Assembly: GCA_031119595.1 (NCBI GenBank)
Contig: JAVHXX010000309.1
Coordinates: 1 to 5,729 of the forward strand
Direction: 5' to 3'
Length of the DNA stretch: 5,729 nucleotides
From: Patulibacter sp.
GTDB lineage: Bacteria; Actinomycetota; Thermoleophilia; Solirubrobacterales; Solirubrobacteraceae
The notes below the pieces were generated by a model, which worked only from the letters and a program-made list of their open reading frames with translations, made no database searches and had not been told where the DNA came from. Of this stretch, positions 1 to 4,950 are shown one piece after another; within the stretch, counting starts at the first letter, position 1, and each line of letters begins with the position of its first letter. Made by a program: the position numbers and the translations under genes.

Positions 1-108
1 GGTGCGACCGGTGCCACGGGCGCCGCCGGCACGACCGGGGCCCAGGGCAACGCCGGCCCGACGGGCGCCACCGGCGCCACCGGCATCCAGGGTCCTCCCG
101 GCATCGGC
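1..108 (+). repeat. Gly-X-Y collagen triplet repeat, 12 units visible
   Basis: Every third codon encodes Gly from codon 1 to codon 34. The units read GAT, GAT, GAA, GTT, GAQ, GNA, GPT, GAT, GAT, GIQ, GPP, GIG. The repeat is present at DNA level too: the 9-base unit ggcgccacc occurs twice in tandem at 64-81. It reaches the left edge of the window, so the full number of units is unknown. Repeats like this often change length by slippage or recombination. Confidence 0.9.
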
Positions 109-426
109 GCGCTGCAGACCGTCAACGACGTCCAGCTCGGCGGCAGCGGCGCGATCGAGACCACGAAGGTCGCCACCGCGATCTGCCCCGTCGGGACGCA
201 GCTCGTGTCGGGCGGCGGGCACGTGACCATGAAGCCCAACGACGGCAGCCCGGACACGCAGATCGTGCACGAGCTCCTCTACGACACCTTCGCCACGGTC
301 CAGACGTCCGAGCCGAGCGCCGCGACGGGCACACCGAACGGGTGGACCGTCACCGGGATCGTCTCCTCCGGCGGCACCACGATCGCGAAGATCAAGGTCT
401 TCGCCTACGCCATCTGCACCAGCTGA
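1..426 (+). CDS. Collagen-like surface/secreted protein, 3' part (start outside window)
   Basis: The reading frame is open from the first base and ends in TGA at 424-426, giving 141 residues of a longer protein. The first 36 visible residues are twelve uninterrupted Gly-X-Y triplets, mostly GAT-type with one GPP and one GPT. This is a bacterial collagen-like triple-helix segment rich in Thr and Ala. After it comes a globular domain of about 105 residues with two cysteines: one in a CPVGTQLVSGGG segment (about residues 64-75) and one close to the C-terminus (AYAICTS). A GWTV segment lies between them. CPxGT...SGGG...GWTV...A(V/I)C arrangements are familiar from actinobacterial exported proteins, and the two Cys may form a disulfide (inference). 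A surface or extracellular structural role is likely. The signal peptide or anchor would lie upstream and cannot be seen. It converges with the adenosyltransferase gene. A phage tail-fibre origin is possible, but nothing nearby is phage-like. Confidence 0.85.
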   Translation, partial: GATGATGAAGTTGAQGNAGPTGATGATGIQGPPGIGALQTVNDVQLGGSGAIETTKVATAICPVGTQLVSGGGHVTMKPNDGSPDTQIVHELLYDTFATVQTSEPSAATGTPNGWTVTGIVSSGGTTIAKIKVFAYAICTS

Positions 427-442
427 TCCTCGGTTGACACAG

Positions 443-462
443 GCGCGGCACGGATGCCGCGC
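443..462. terminator. Hairpin between convergent genes, possible bidirectional terminator
   Basis: GCGCGGCA (443-450) and TGCCGCGC (455-462) are perfect inverted repeats around the 4-base loop CGGA, 16 bases after the collagen-like gene stop. No T-tract follows on either strand. If it terminates transcription, it does so as a hairpin without a U-tract, as is common in high-GC actinobacteria. It lies between the ends of two converging genes, where a bidirectional terminator is expected. Confidence 0.5.
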
Positions 463-500
463 GGGCACGCTTCACGCGCAGGCACGGACGCCGCGCAGCG

Positions 501-1070
501 TCACCCCCGGCTCGCCCCCGGGACCCACAACGGCTCGTCGCCACCGGCATTCGCCGCGCGCGCGAGGATGAACAGCAGATCCGAGAGCCGGTTCAGGTAC
601 CGGCGCGTCTCGGGGGAGTGGTCCTCGACCTCCAGGACGCGCCGCTCCGCGCGCCGGCACACGGTCCGCGCGACGTGCAGCTGCGCCGCGGCGAGCGAGC
701 CGCCCGGGAGCAGGAACGACCGCAGCGGCGTGAGTTCCTCGTTGACCTCGTCGCAGCGTTCCTCGAGCCACGCCGTCTGCGCTTCGCTCACGCGCAGCCG
801 CTCGCCGGCCTTCGTCGCAGGCGCGTCCGGCGGGACGGCGAGGTCTGCGCCGACGTCGAACAGGTCGTTCTGGATGCGCGTGATCCACGGCGCGAACCGC
901 TCGTCGAGGCCGCCACTGGCGAGGACCACGCCGAGGTGGCTGTTGAGCTCGTCGACATCGCCGTAGGCCTCGATGCGCGGGTGCGTCTTCGGCACCCGCG
1001 ACATGTCGCCGAGGTGCGTCTCGCCACCGTCACCGGTGCGGGTGTAGATCCGGGTCAGGTTCACCGCCAT
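501..1070 (-). CDS. pduO: PduO-type ATP:cob(I)alamin adenosyltransferase
   Basis: This cytoplasmic enzyme transfers the adenosyl group of ATP to cob(I)alamin, making adenosylcobalamin for enzymes such as methylmalonyl-CoA mutase. The 189-residue product has the usual length of a single-domain PduO/MMAB-type protein and carries its signatures in order: the N-terminal ATP-binding loop TRTGDGG (residues 10-16), YGDVDELNS (36-44), FLLPGG (119-124), RTVCRRAER (135-143) and YLNRLSDLLFILAR (158-171). The Arg and Glu residues of RTVCRRAER are the ATP-contacting, disease-associated positions in human MMAB. No key residue appears to be missing. The ATG at 1070 starts right at the conserved N-terminus. 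No Shine-Dalgarno is visible. Instead a TACGCT -10-like hexamer lies 7 nt upstream, suggesting a leaderless mRNA. The upstream thiolase gene ends 123 nt away across strong hairpins, so this gene is probably transcribed separately. CobA and EutT types are unrelated in sequence and are excluded. Confidence 0.96.
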   Translation of the reverse strand: MAVNLTRIYTRTGDGGETHLGDMSRVPKTHPRIEAYGDVDELNSHLGVVLASGGLDERFAPWITRIQNDLFDVGADLAVPPDAPATKAGERLRVSEAQTAWLEERCDEVNEELTPLRSFLLPGGSLAAAQLHVARTVCRRAERRVLEVEDHSPETRRYLNRLSDLLFILARAANAGGDEPLWVPGASRG

Positions 1071-1077
1071 GGCTGGC

Positions 1078-1083
1078 AGCGTA
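1078..1083 (-). promoter_or_regulatory. Candidate -10 element (TACGCT) of the adenosyltransferase gene
   Basis: On the minus strand TACGCT fits TANNNT and is followed by 7 bases and then the ATG at 1070, which would place the transcription start at or next to the start codon. There is no convincing -35. The same spacing occurs before the ArsR and lipoprotein genes in this window, which strengthens the case for leaderless transcription. Confidence 0.4.
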
Positions 1084-1105
1084 ACCGTCCGGATCGGCCC
1101 GCGGC

Positions 1106-1157
1106 GACACGGAACGGGGCAACGGAGCTGTCCCGGCTCCGCGCCCCGTTCCGTCTC
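1106..1157 (-). terminator. Strong two-part stem-loop after the dehydrogenase/thiolase operon
   Basis: ACGGAACGGGGC (1109-1120) pairs perfectly with GCCCCGTTCCGT (1143-1154). Past one mismatch, two more pairs extend the stem to 1106-1157. Inside, after a small bulge, CGGAGC (1123-1128) pairs with GCTCCG (1136-1141) around a 7-base loop. The structure lies 37 bases beyond the thiolase stop and upstream of the adenosyltransferase start. Neither strand has a T-run after it. I read it as a GC-rich, U-tract-less terminator for the minus-strand operon. A regulatory RNA structure is the alternative. Confidence 0.65.
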
Positions 1158-1179
1158 ACCGCGGGACGGTCGGAGCGCG

Positions 1180-1200
1180 CAGGTGAGCGCGGCTCACCTG
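1180..1200 (-). terminator. Hairpin spanning the thiolase-like stop codon
   Basis: CAGGTGAGC (1180-1188) and GCTCACCTG (1192-1200) form a perfect 9-bp stem with a 3-base loop. The TGA stop of the thiolase-like gene (1194-1196) is inside the stem. It stands in tandem with the larger stem-loop at 1106-1157. Possible roles are termination, protection of the mRNA 3' end, or simply part of the terminator region. No T-tract follows. Confidence 0.45.
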
Positions 1201-2756
1201 GCGTTGTTGATGGTAACCGTCCGATCGCTCAACAGCTCGATCGGGGTACCGATGAAGCCGTCGGAGGTCAATTTCCCCAGCACATCGGCTTGTGTGATCT
1301 TGCCGATGGCCCGTCGCCCGTCCTGGAGAATCGCGAATACCACACCGAACTCCGGTGCACCGTCGCGCCCGAAGAAGGCCGTCGCGCATTCGACGACCGC
1401 GCCAGCATCCGGAGCGGAGGCGTCCTCGGCGGAGGCCACCTCGCGGCGCGCCGGCTCGGGGGTGGGGCGGAGCGTCTCGTACGGACGGGCCGGAGCGCTC
1501 GTGCCGAACAGCCCGTAGGCGTGCTTCGTCGCGTACCACCCGAGGGAGCTGCTGATCCCGAGCGTGCCGGGCGCGGCGCCGCGGAGGTCGCGGGCGACCC
1601 CGATCACGCCGTGCGTGCCGAAGTTGTTCCCCGGGCCGCCGAAGAACGTGAGTCCGCCGGTGCGCGTGAGCGGCCGGCCCGGGTCGTCGATGGGCAGGCC
1701 GAGTTCGCGTGCGGCGATCTGCACCGCCGACGGGAAGCACGAATACAGGTCGACCGGGCCGAGCTCGGCGGCGGTGATGTCCGCGTGCGCGAAGAGCGCC
1801 TCGCCGATCGCGCGGATCGCGGGGGACCGGTCGAGCGACGTACGGTTCGAGACGAACCACTCGTCGTTGGCCTGCGCGCCCGCATGGACGTAGACCCAGC
1901 GCGACTCGTCGATGCCGAGGCGGCGTGCCGCATCGACCGAGCAGAGCAGCAGGGCCCCGGCCTCGTCGACGCGAAAGTTCGCGGTCATGAGCTTCGTGTA
2001 CGGGTACGTGACCTGACGGTTCGCGGCCGTGGGGGTGGCGATCTCGTCGGCGGTGCGGGCGCCCTGCACCCACGCGTTCGGGTGTTCGGAGGCGACCTCG
2101 CTGAACCGCGACCACAGCTCGGCGGCGACATGCTGCTGTTCCGACGTCGTGCGCCCGGCGGCGACGCCGATCGCCTGCTCCATGAGCGCGTACCCGAGCA
2201 CCGGCAGCGCGAACCCGACCTCGAGCTCCGCCTCGGAGTTGCCCGGGTGGTCCTCCTCGAGGACCTCGCCCGCGCCGTGCTGGGCCTGGTTCACGGCGTC
2301 ACCGAAGCTCTCGAACGACGTCTGCTCGCTGTGCAGCGCCTCGGCGCCGCACATGACGGCCACGTCGAGGGCGCCCGCCTGGATCCGTGCGGCGAGCTCG
2401 TTGACGAGCAGCTGCGAGCCGTTGCCGCCGACCATGCTCGAGCGCATCGTCCTCGCGTGGTCGATGCCGAGCGCGTGGGCGACCGAACGGCCGGGGTCGT
2501 GGTCCGGCCAGGTCGCGGACGGCGCGACGGCCACGAGTTCGACGGCGTCGATCAGCGCTGCGGCGAGCGGCGGGAGGTCGGCGGTGCCGTCGCCCGGGTC
2601 GATCCCGGCGGCGTCGAGCGCCGCGGCGCGTACGGCACGTGCCATGAACTCCGGGACCGGACCGGCCGGCGTCGTGCCGGGTTTCGCGGACAGTTCACCG
2701 AGGCCGACGAGGATGGGGGCGCGGTCGTCGACCGGACCCGTGCCTGCGGGGCTCAC
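1194..2756 (-). CDS. Thiolase-fold protein, TLP1-like, lacking the catalytic residues
   Basis: The 520-residue product has a thiolase fold (about 12-425) plus a C-terminal extension (about 450-520) rich in predicted beta-strands. This matches the plan of mycobacterial thiolase-like protein type 1 (MsTLP1), whose extra domain is a six-stranded beta-barrel and whose catalytic residues are reported not conserved. The same holds here. The nucleophile region is SMVGGNGSQ (107-115), with no Cys where thiolases have CxSG. YSCF (338-341) replaces the HDCF/NEAF motif. FFGGPGNNFG (371-380) has Gly where GHPxG has the base His. LGISSSLGWY (399-408) replaces the final CGGG-type motif. Ordinary Claisen or thiolytic chemistry is therefore doubtful; acyl-CoA binding, or partnership with the dehydrogenase, is more likely (inference). 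The GTG start at 2756 overlaps the dehydrogenase stop (GTGA), implying translational coupling. No other start precedes the conserved ILVGLGE segment. Automatic annotation would probably say acetyl-CoA acetyltransferase. Confidence 0.9.
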   Translation of the reverse strand: MSPAGTGPVDDRAPILVGLGELSAKPGTTPAGPVPEFMARAVRAAALDAAGIDPGDGTADLPPLAAALIDAVELVAVAPSATWPDHDPGRSVAHALGIDHARTMRSSMVGGNGSQLLVNELAARIQAGALDVAVMCGAEALHSEQTSFESFGDAVNQAQHGAGEVLEEDHPGNSEAELEVGFALPVLGYALMEQAIGVAAGRTTSEQQHVAAELWSRFSEVASEHPNAWVQGARTADEIATPTAANRQVTYPYTKLMTANFRVDEAGALLLCSVDAARRLGIDESRWVYVHAGAQANDEWFVSNRTSLDRSPAIRAIGEALFAHADITAAELGPVDLYSCFPSAVQIAARELGLPIDDPGRPLTRTGGLTFFGGPGNNFGTHGVIGVARDLRGAAPGTLGISSSLGWYATKHAYGLFGTSAPARPYETLRPTPEPARREVASAEDASAPDAGAVVECATAFFGRDGAPEFGVVFAILQDGRRAIGKITQADVLGKLTSDGFIGTPIELLSDRTVTINNAR

Positions 2757-3913
2757 AGGCCGAACGAGCGGCCGATGATCTCGCGCATCACCTGATCGGT
2801 GCCGCCACCGATCGGGCCGAGGCGCGCGTCGCGGAGGCCGCGCTCGATCGGGCCGCTCATGTAGCCGGCGCCGCCGTGGAGTTGCACGCACTCGTCGGCG
2901 ACGTTCAGGCAGATCCGCTGCGAGAAGAGCTTCACCATCGAGACCTCGATGGCCGCATTCTCGCCGGCGACGAACTTGCGCAGGGCGTCGTAGGCCTGGG
3001 CGCGCGCCGCGTAGAGCTCGGTCGCGAGCTGGGCGATCGTGTGGCGGTTGACCTGGAACGTGCCGATCGGCCGGCCGAACGCCTCCCGCTGCTTCACGTA
3101 CTCGAGCGTGAGCTCGAGGCCCGCCTGGGCCCCGGCGATCGCGCCCATCGAGAGCACGAGTCGCTCCCACTGGAAGTTCTCCATGATCAGCTTGAAGCCG
3201 CCGTTGACCTCCCCGAGAAGGTTCTCGTCGGGGACGAACACGTCCTGGAAGGCGATCGCACCGGTGTCCGAGCAGTGCCAGCCGAGCTTGCTGAGCGCGG
3301 TCGCGGTGACGCCTTCGCCCTTGTCGATGATCAGGAACGACATGCCGCCGTGGCCGCCCTCGGGCGTCGTCTTCACCGCCGCGACGTAGAAGTCCGCGCG
3401 GACGCCGTTCGTGATGAACACCTTCTCGCCGTTGACGATCCAGCCGCCGTCGACCTTCTCCGCGCGGGTCTGGATGTTGGCGACATCGGACCCGGCGCCG
3501 GGCTCGGTGATCGCGAGTGCCCCGATCTTCTCCGCCTTGATCGCCGGCACGAGGTAGCGCTGCTTCTGGTCCTCGGTGCCGAACCCGTTGATCGGCGGCA
3601 TCGCGAGGTCGACGTGCGCGCAGATCCCGACCGCGAGCCCGGCCGACCCCGTACGGGAGAGCTCCTCGCAGAGGATCGCGGCGTGCAGGTGGTCGCCGCC
3701 CTCGCCGCCGTACTCCTCGCCGAACTTCAGGCCGATGAACCCCTGCGCCGCGAGCTTGTGGAACACCTCGTTCGGGAACCACTTGTCGGCTTCCCACTGC
3801 TCGACGTGGGGCGTGAGTTCGCGCTCGACGAAGCCGCGGATCGACCGGCGCAGCTCCTCGTGCTCTTCCGTGAACGGCGGCATGAGGGCGGCGTGGGGCA
3901 AAGTTACGCTCAT
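2753..3913 (-). CDS. Acyl-CoA dehydrogenase (FAD-dependent)
   Basis: This enzyme oxidises an acyl-CoA to the trans-2-enoyl-CoA, passing electrons through FAD to electron-transfer flavoprotein; it is cytoplasmic. Using the ATG at 3913, the 386 residues match the family's usual 380-390. Domains in order are an N-terminal helical domain (about 12-130), the middle beta-domain with TEPGAGSD (136-143) and WIVNGEKVFITNG (158-170), and the C-terminal helical domain with REAFGRPIG (276-284) and QLHGGAGY (344-351). The MCAD-type catalytic Glu near the C-terminus is absent (IGGGTDQ, 368-374). A Glu is instead present in WERLVLS (E250), the position used by isovaleryl-CoA and long-chain acyl-CoA dehydrogenases, so the protein looks active. 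The substrate cannot be told; branched or longer chains are possible. It is first in an operon with the thiolase-like gene. AAGG lies 9 nt before the chosen ATG. The alternative ATG at 3883 (MPPFTEEH) gives 376 residues; the upstream ATG at 3973 is unlikely. Confidence 0.95.
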   Translation of the reverse strand: MSVTLPHAALMPPFTEEHEELRRSIRGFVERELTPHVEQWEADKWFPNEVFHKLAAQGFIGLKFGEEYGGEGGDHLHAAILCEELSRTGSAGLAVGICAHVDLAMPPINGFGTEDQKQRYLVPAIKAEKIGALAITEPGAGSDVANIQTRAEKVDGGWIVNGEKVFITNGVRADFYVAAVKTTPEGGHGGMSFLIIDKGEGVTATALSKLGWHCSDTGAIAFQDVFVPDENLLGEVNGGFKLIMENFQWERLVLSMGAIAGAQAGLELTLEYVKQREAFGRPIGTFQVNRHTIAQLATELYAARAQAYDALRKFVAGENAAIEVSMVKLFSQRICLNVADECVQLHGGAGYMSGPIERGLRDARLGPIGGGTDQVMREIIGRSFGL

Positions 3914-3938
3914 GAAACTTAGCCTTGCACGGACGGCG

Positions 3939-3978
3939 GACAGATGCAAGACACCTGTTCGGTTTCTTGACATCTGTC
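3939..3978. promoter_or_regulatory. Imperfect inverted repeat, candidate second operator
   Basis: GACAGATGCAAGA (3939-3951) and TCTTGACATCTGTC (3965-3978) are inverted copies except for one extra base in the right arm, separated by 13 bases. The site lies upstream of the dehydrogenase start at 3913, in the region where that gene's leader would be. It could be a regulator site for the lipid operon or a stem-loop in its 5' leader. It differs in sequence from the 16-bp palindrome, so it is probably not recognised by the same protein. Confidence 0.4.
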
Positions 3979-3999
3979 GGAGGTCGCACGGTATATCGC

Positions 4000-4029
4000 T
4001 TGACGCTTATATACGTCATGACGTATGTT
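4000..4029 (+). promoter_or_regulatory. Candidate promoter of the ArsR/SRPBCC operon
   Basis: TTGACG (4000-4005) resembles the -35 consensus and TATGTT (4024-4029) the -10, with an 18-base spacer. The -10 is followed by 7 bases and then the GTG at 4037, so transcription would begin at about the start codon and the mRNA would be leaderless. No Shine-Dalgarno is present, which fits. A second TTGACA lies at 3967-3972 with a poor -10 (TATATC at 3992-3997), a weaker alternative. Confidence 0.55.
4011..4026. promoter_or_regulatory. Perfect 16-bp palindrome, probable ArsR operator
   Basis: ATACGTCATGACGTAT equals its own reverse complement over all 16 bases. It fills most of the spacer between the -35 and -10 of the regulator's candidate promoter and overlaps the -10 by three bases, a classic place for a repressor. 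On the other strand it could overlap a weak promoter for the dehydrogenase operon (ATGACG, 16 bases, GATATA). ArsR-family dimers bind AT-containing palindromes of this kind, so autoregulation by the adjacent gene is the simplest reading. Binding itself is inferred. Confidence 0.65.
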
Positions 4030-4036
4030 TCTGCTC

Positions 4037-4354
4037 GTGAGTGCGCAGACCGCCTTCGACGTCTTGGCCGAGCCTTCACGGCGCGGCATCCTCGACCTGC
4101 TGCTCGAGCGTGAGCGGTCGGTGGGGGAGCTCGTCGAGGCGATGCCGTTGAGTCAGCCCGGCGTGTCGCGTCACCTGCGGGTGATGCGCGAGGCCGGTCT
4201 GGTCACGGTGCGCGTGGAGGGGCAGCGCCGGTGGTACGGCGTGCGGCCCGAACCGCTCCGGGAGCTGGAGGCCTGGCTGGCGCCGTACCGCCGGCTCTGG
4301 TCGACGAGCCTCGATGCACTCGCGGATCACCTGAACTCCGAAGACGAGGACTGA
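4037..4354 (+). CDS. ArsR-family winged-helix transcriptional repressor
   Basis: The 105-residue product is a compact winged helix-turn-helix protein. It has FDVLAEPSRRGILDLL (residues 7-22), the helix-turn-helix at about 28-56 with recognition-helix sequence LSQPGVSRHLRVMREAGL, and a wing ending in RRWYGVR (64-70). The C-terminal helix with LAPYRRLW (81-88) is typical of the ArsR subgroup paired with SRPBCC proteins. The metal-sensing ELCVCDL motif is absent and there is no Cys at all, so this is not an arsenic- or zinc-type sensor; the effector is unknown. It overlaps nothing and is followed after 3 nt by the SRPBCC gene, clearly one operon. I chose the GTG at 4037 because TATGTT lies 7 nt upstream, as before other genes here. 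The ATG at 4025 would add four residues but lies inside the -10 and the end of the palindrome. Confidence 0.9.
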   Translation: MSAQTAFDVLAEPSRRGILDLLLERERSVGELVEAMPLSQPGVSRHLRVMREAGLVTVRVEGQRRWYGVRPEPLRELEAWLAPYRRLWSTSLDALADHLNSEDED

Positions 4355-4357
4355 CCG

Positions 4358-4903
4358 ATGCCCGCAGCCGATGCCGACCTGATCGAGATCGACGGGAAGA
4401 GCGCCCTGCGCTTCGAACGCCGTTTCAGCCAATCCCAGGAGCGCGTGTGGCGCGCGCTCACCGACCCGGCCGATCTCCCGGCCTGGCATCCGTCGCCGTT
4501 CACCGGCGATCTCGAGGTCGGTGCGACCCTCGTCTTCGACTCGTCGTGGATCGCCGACGGCGTCGTGACCCACGTCGACCCGATCGACCGGCTCGGGTAC
4601 CGGTGGGGCACCGAGGGTGATCTGCTCTGGGAGCTCGAGCCGACTGGCGAGGGTGGCACGGTCCTCACGCTCACCCACACCTTCGACGACCACCTCAAGG
4701 CCGCCCGGGACGGAGCCGGCTGGACGGTCTGCCTTGCGCGCCTCACGAACGCCGTCGAGTGCACGGCGTCCGAGGCGGCCGGTTCCGGAGAGGCGTGCCA
4801 CGTGCCGGACTGGGCCGACCTCAACGCGCAGTACCAGGCCAAGTTCGGCATCGACCCGGCCGAGGCGACGCCGCCGCCGGCTCAGGCGCTGGCCCAGGGC
4901 TGA
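4358..4903 (+). CDS. SRPBCC (START/AHSA1-type) ligand-binding protein
   Basis: The 181-residue protein has the helix-grip fold of the SRPBCC superfamily, AHSA1 branch. It starts with ALRFERRFSQSQERVWRALT (16-35), continues DPADLPAWHPSPFTGDLEVG (36-55), then alternating beta-strands with EGGTVLTLTHTF (98-109), and the amphipathic C-terminal helix beginning AGWTVCLARL (120-129). The extra tail (about 145-181, ending in a Pro/Ala-rich stretch) is longer than in minimal family members. Proteins of this fold hold hydrophobic ligands in a cavity. Despite the AHSA1 name, bacterial members have no established Hsp90 role. The ATG lies 3 nt after the ArsR stop, with translation probably coupled. Such ArsR-SRPBCC pairs are common in actinobacteria, and the divergent lipid operon suggests a lipid-like or acyl-CoA ligand (inference). 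No signal peptide or membrane segment is visible. Confidence 0.92.
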   Translation: MPAADADLIEIDGKSALRFERRFSQSQERVWRALTDPADLPAWHPSPFTGDLEVGATLVFDSSWIADGVVTHVDPIDRLGYRWGTEGDLLWELEPTGEGGTVLTLTHTFDDHLKAARDGAGWTVCLARLTNAVECTASEAAGSGEACHVPDWADLNAQYQAKFGIDPAEATPPPAQALAQG

Positions 4904-4938
4904 GCCCGCGAGCGGGGTGGCGGGGTGGGGTGCGGCGC

Positions 4939-4944
4939 TAGTCT
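4939..4944 (+). promoter_or_regulatory. Candidate -10 element (TAGTCT) of the lipoprotein gene
   Basis: TAGTCT fits TANNNT and is 6 bases before the GTG start at 4951, giving a transcription start at or near that codon. It is flanked by GGCGC (4934-4938) and GCGCC (4945-4949), a 5-bp inverted repeat that leaves the -10 as the loop. No good -35 is visible in the G-rich stretch upstream. It implies a transcription unit separate from the ArsR/SRPBCC operon, 47 bases away. Confidence 0.45.
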
Positions 4945-4950
4945 GCGCCG

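Noticed and set aside
618..2795. A 725-codon open frame on the plus strand opposite the adenosyltransferase and thiolase-like genes
   Set aside because: Its translation is Arg/Ala/Gly/Val/Asp-rich with no recognisable domain. It lies antisense to two well-supported genes whose codon structure explains its openness.
2876..3922. A 348-codon plus-strand open frame opposite the dehydrogenase
   Set aside because: It is low-complexity, rich in Arg, Leu, Val, Glu and Asp, with no motif. It is antisense to a textbook acyl-CoA dehydrogenase.
3914..3973. The ATG at 3973 as start of the dehydrogenase, adding 20 residues
   Set aside because: The added residues do not resemble the family N-terminus, the region holds the inverted repeat, and there is no ribosome-binding sequence before it.
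4025..4036. The ATG at 4025 as start of the ArsR gene
   Set aside because: It lies within the apparent -10 hexamer and the last bases of the palindrome, so it would probably not be in the mRNA. The GTG at 4037 fits the spacing seen before other genes. It remains possible if a more distal promoter is used.
2757..4079. The thiolase-like frame stays open far upstream, suggesting a 961-residue fusion
   Set aside because: The upstream part is Arg/Pro-rich nonsense in another frame of the dehydrogenase gene. The GTG at 2756 starts exactly before the conserved thiolase N-terminus.
4037..4354. Metal (arsenic or zinc) sensing by the ArsR-family protein
   Set aside because: There is no Cys, no ELCVCDL-type motif, and no metal transporter or arsenate gene nearby.
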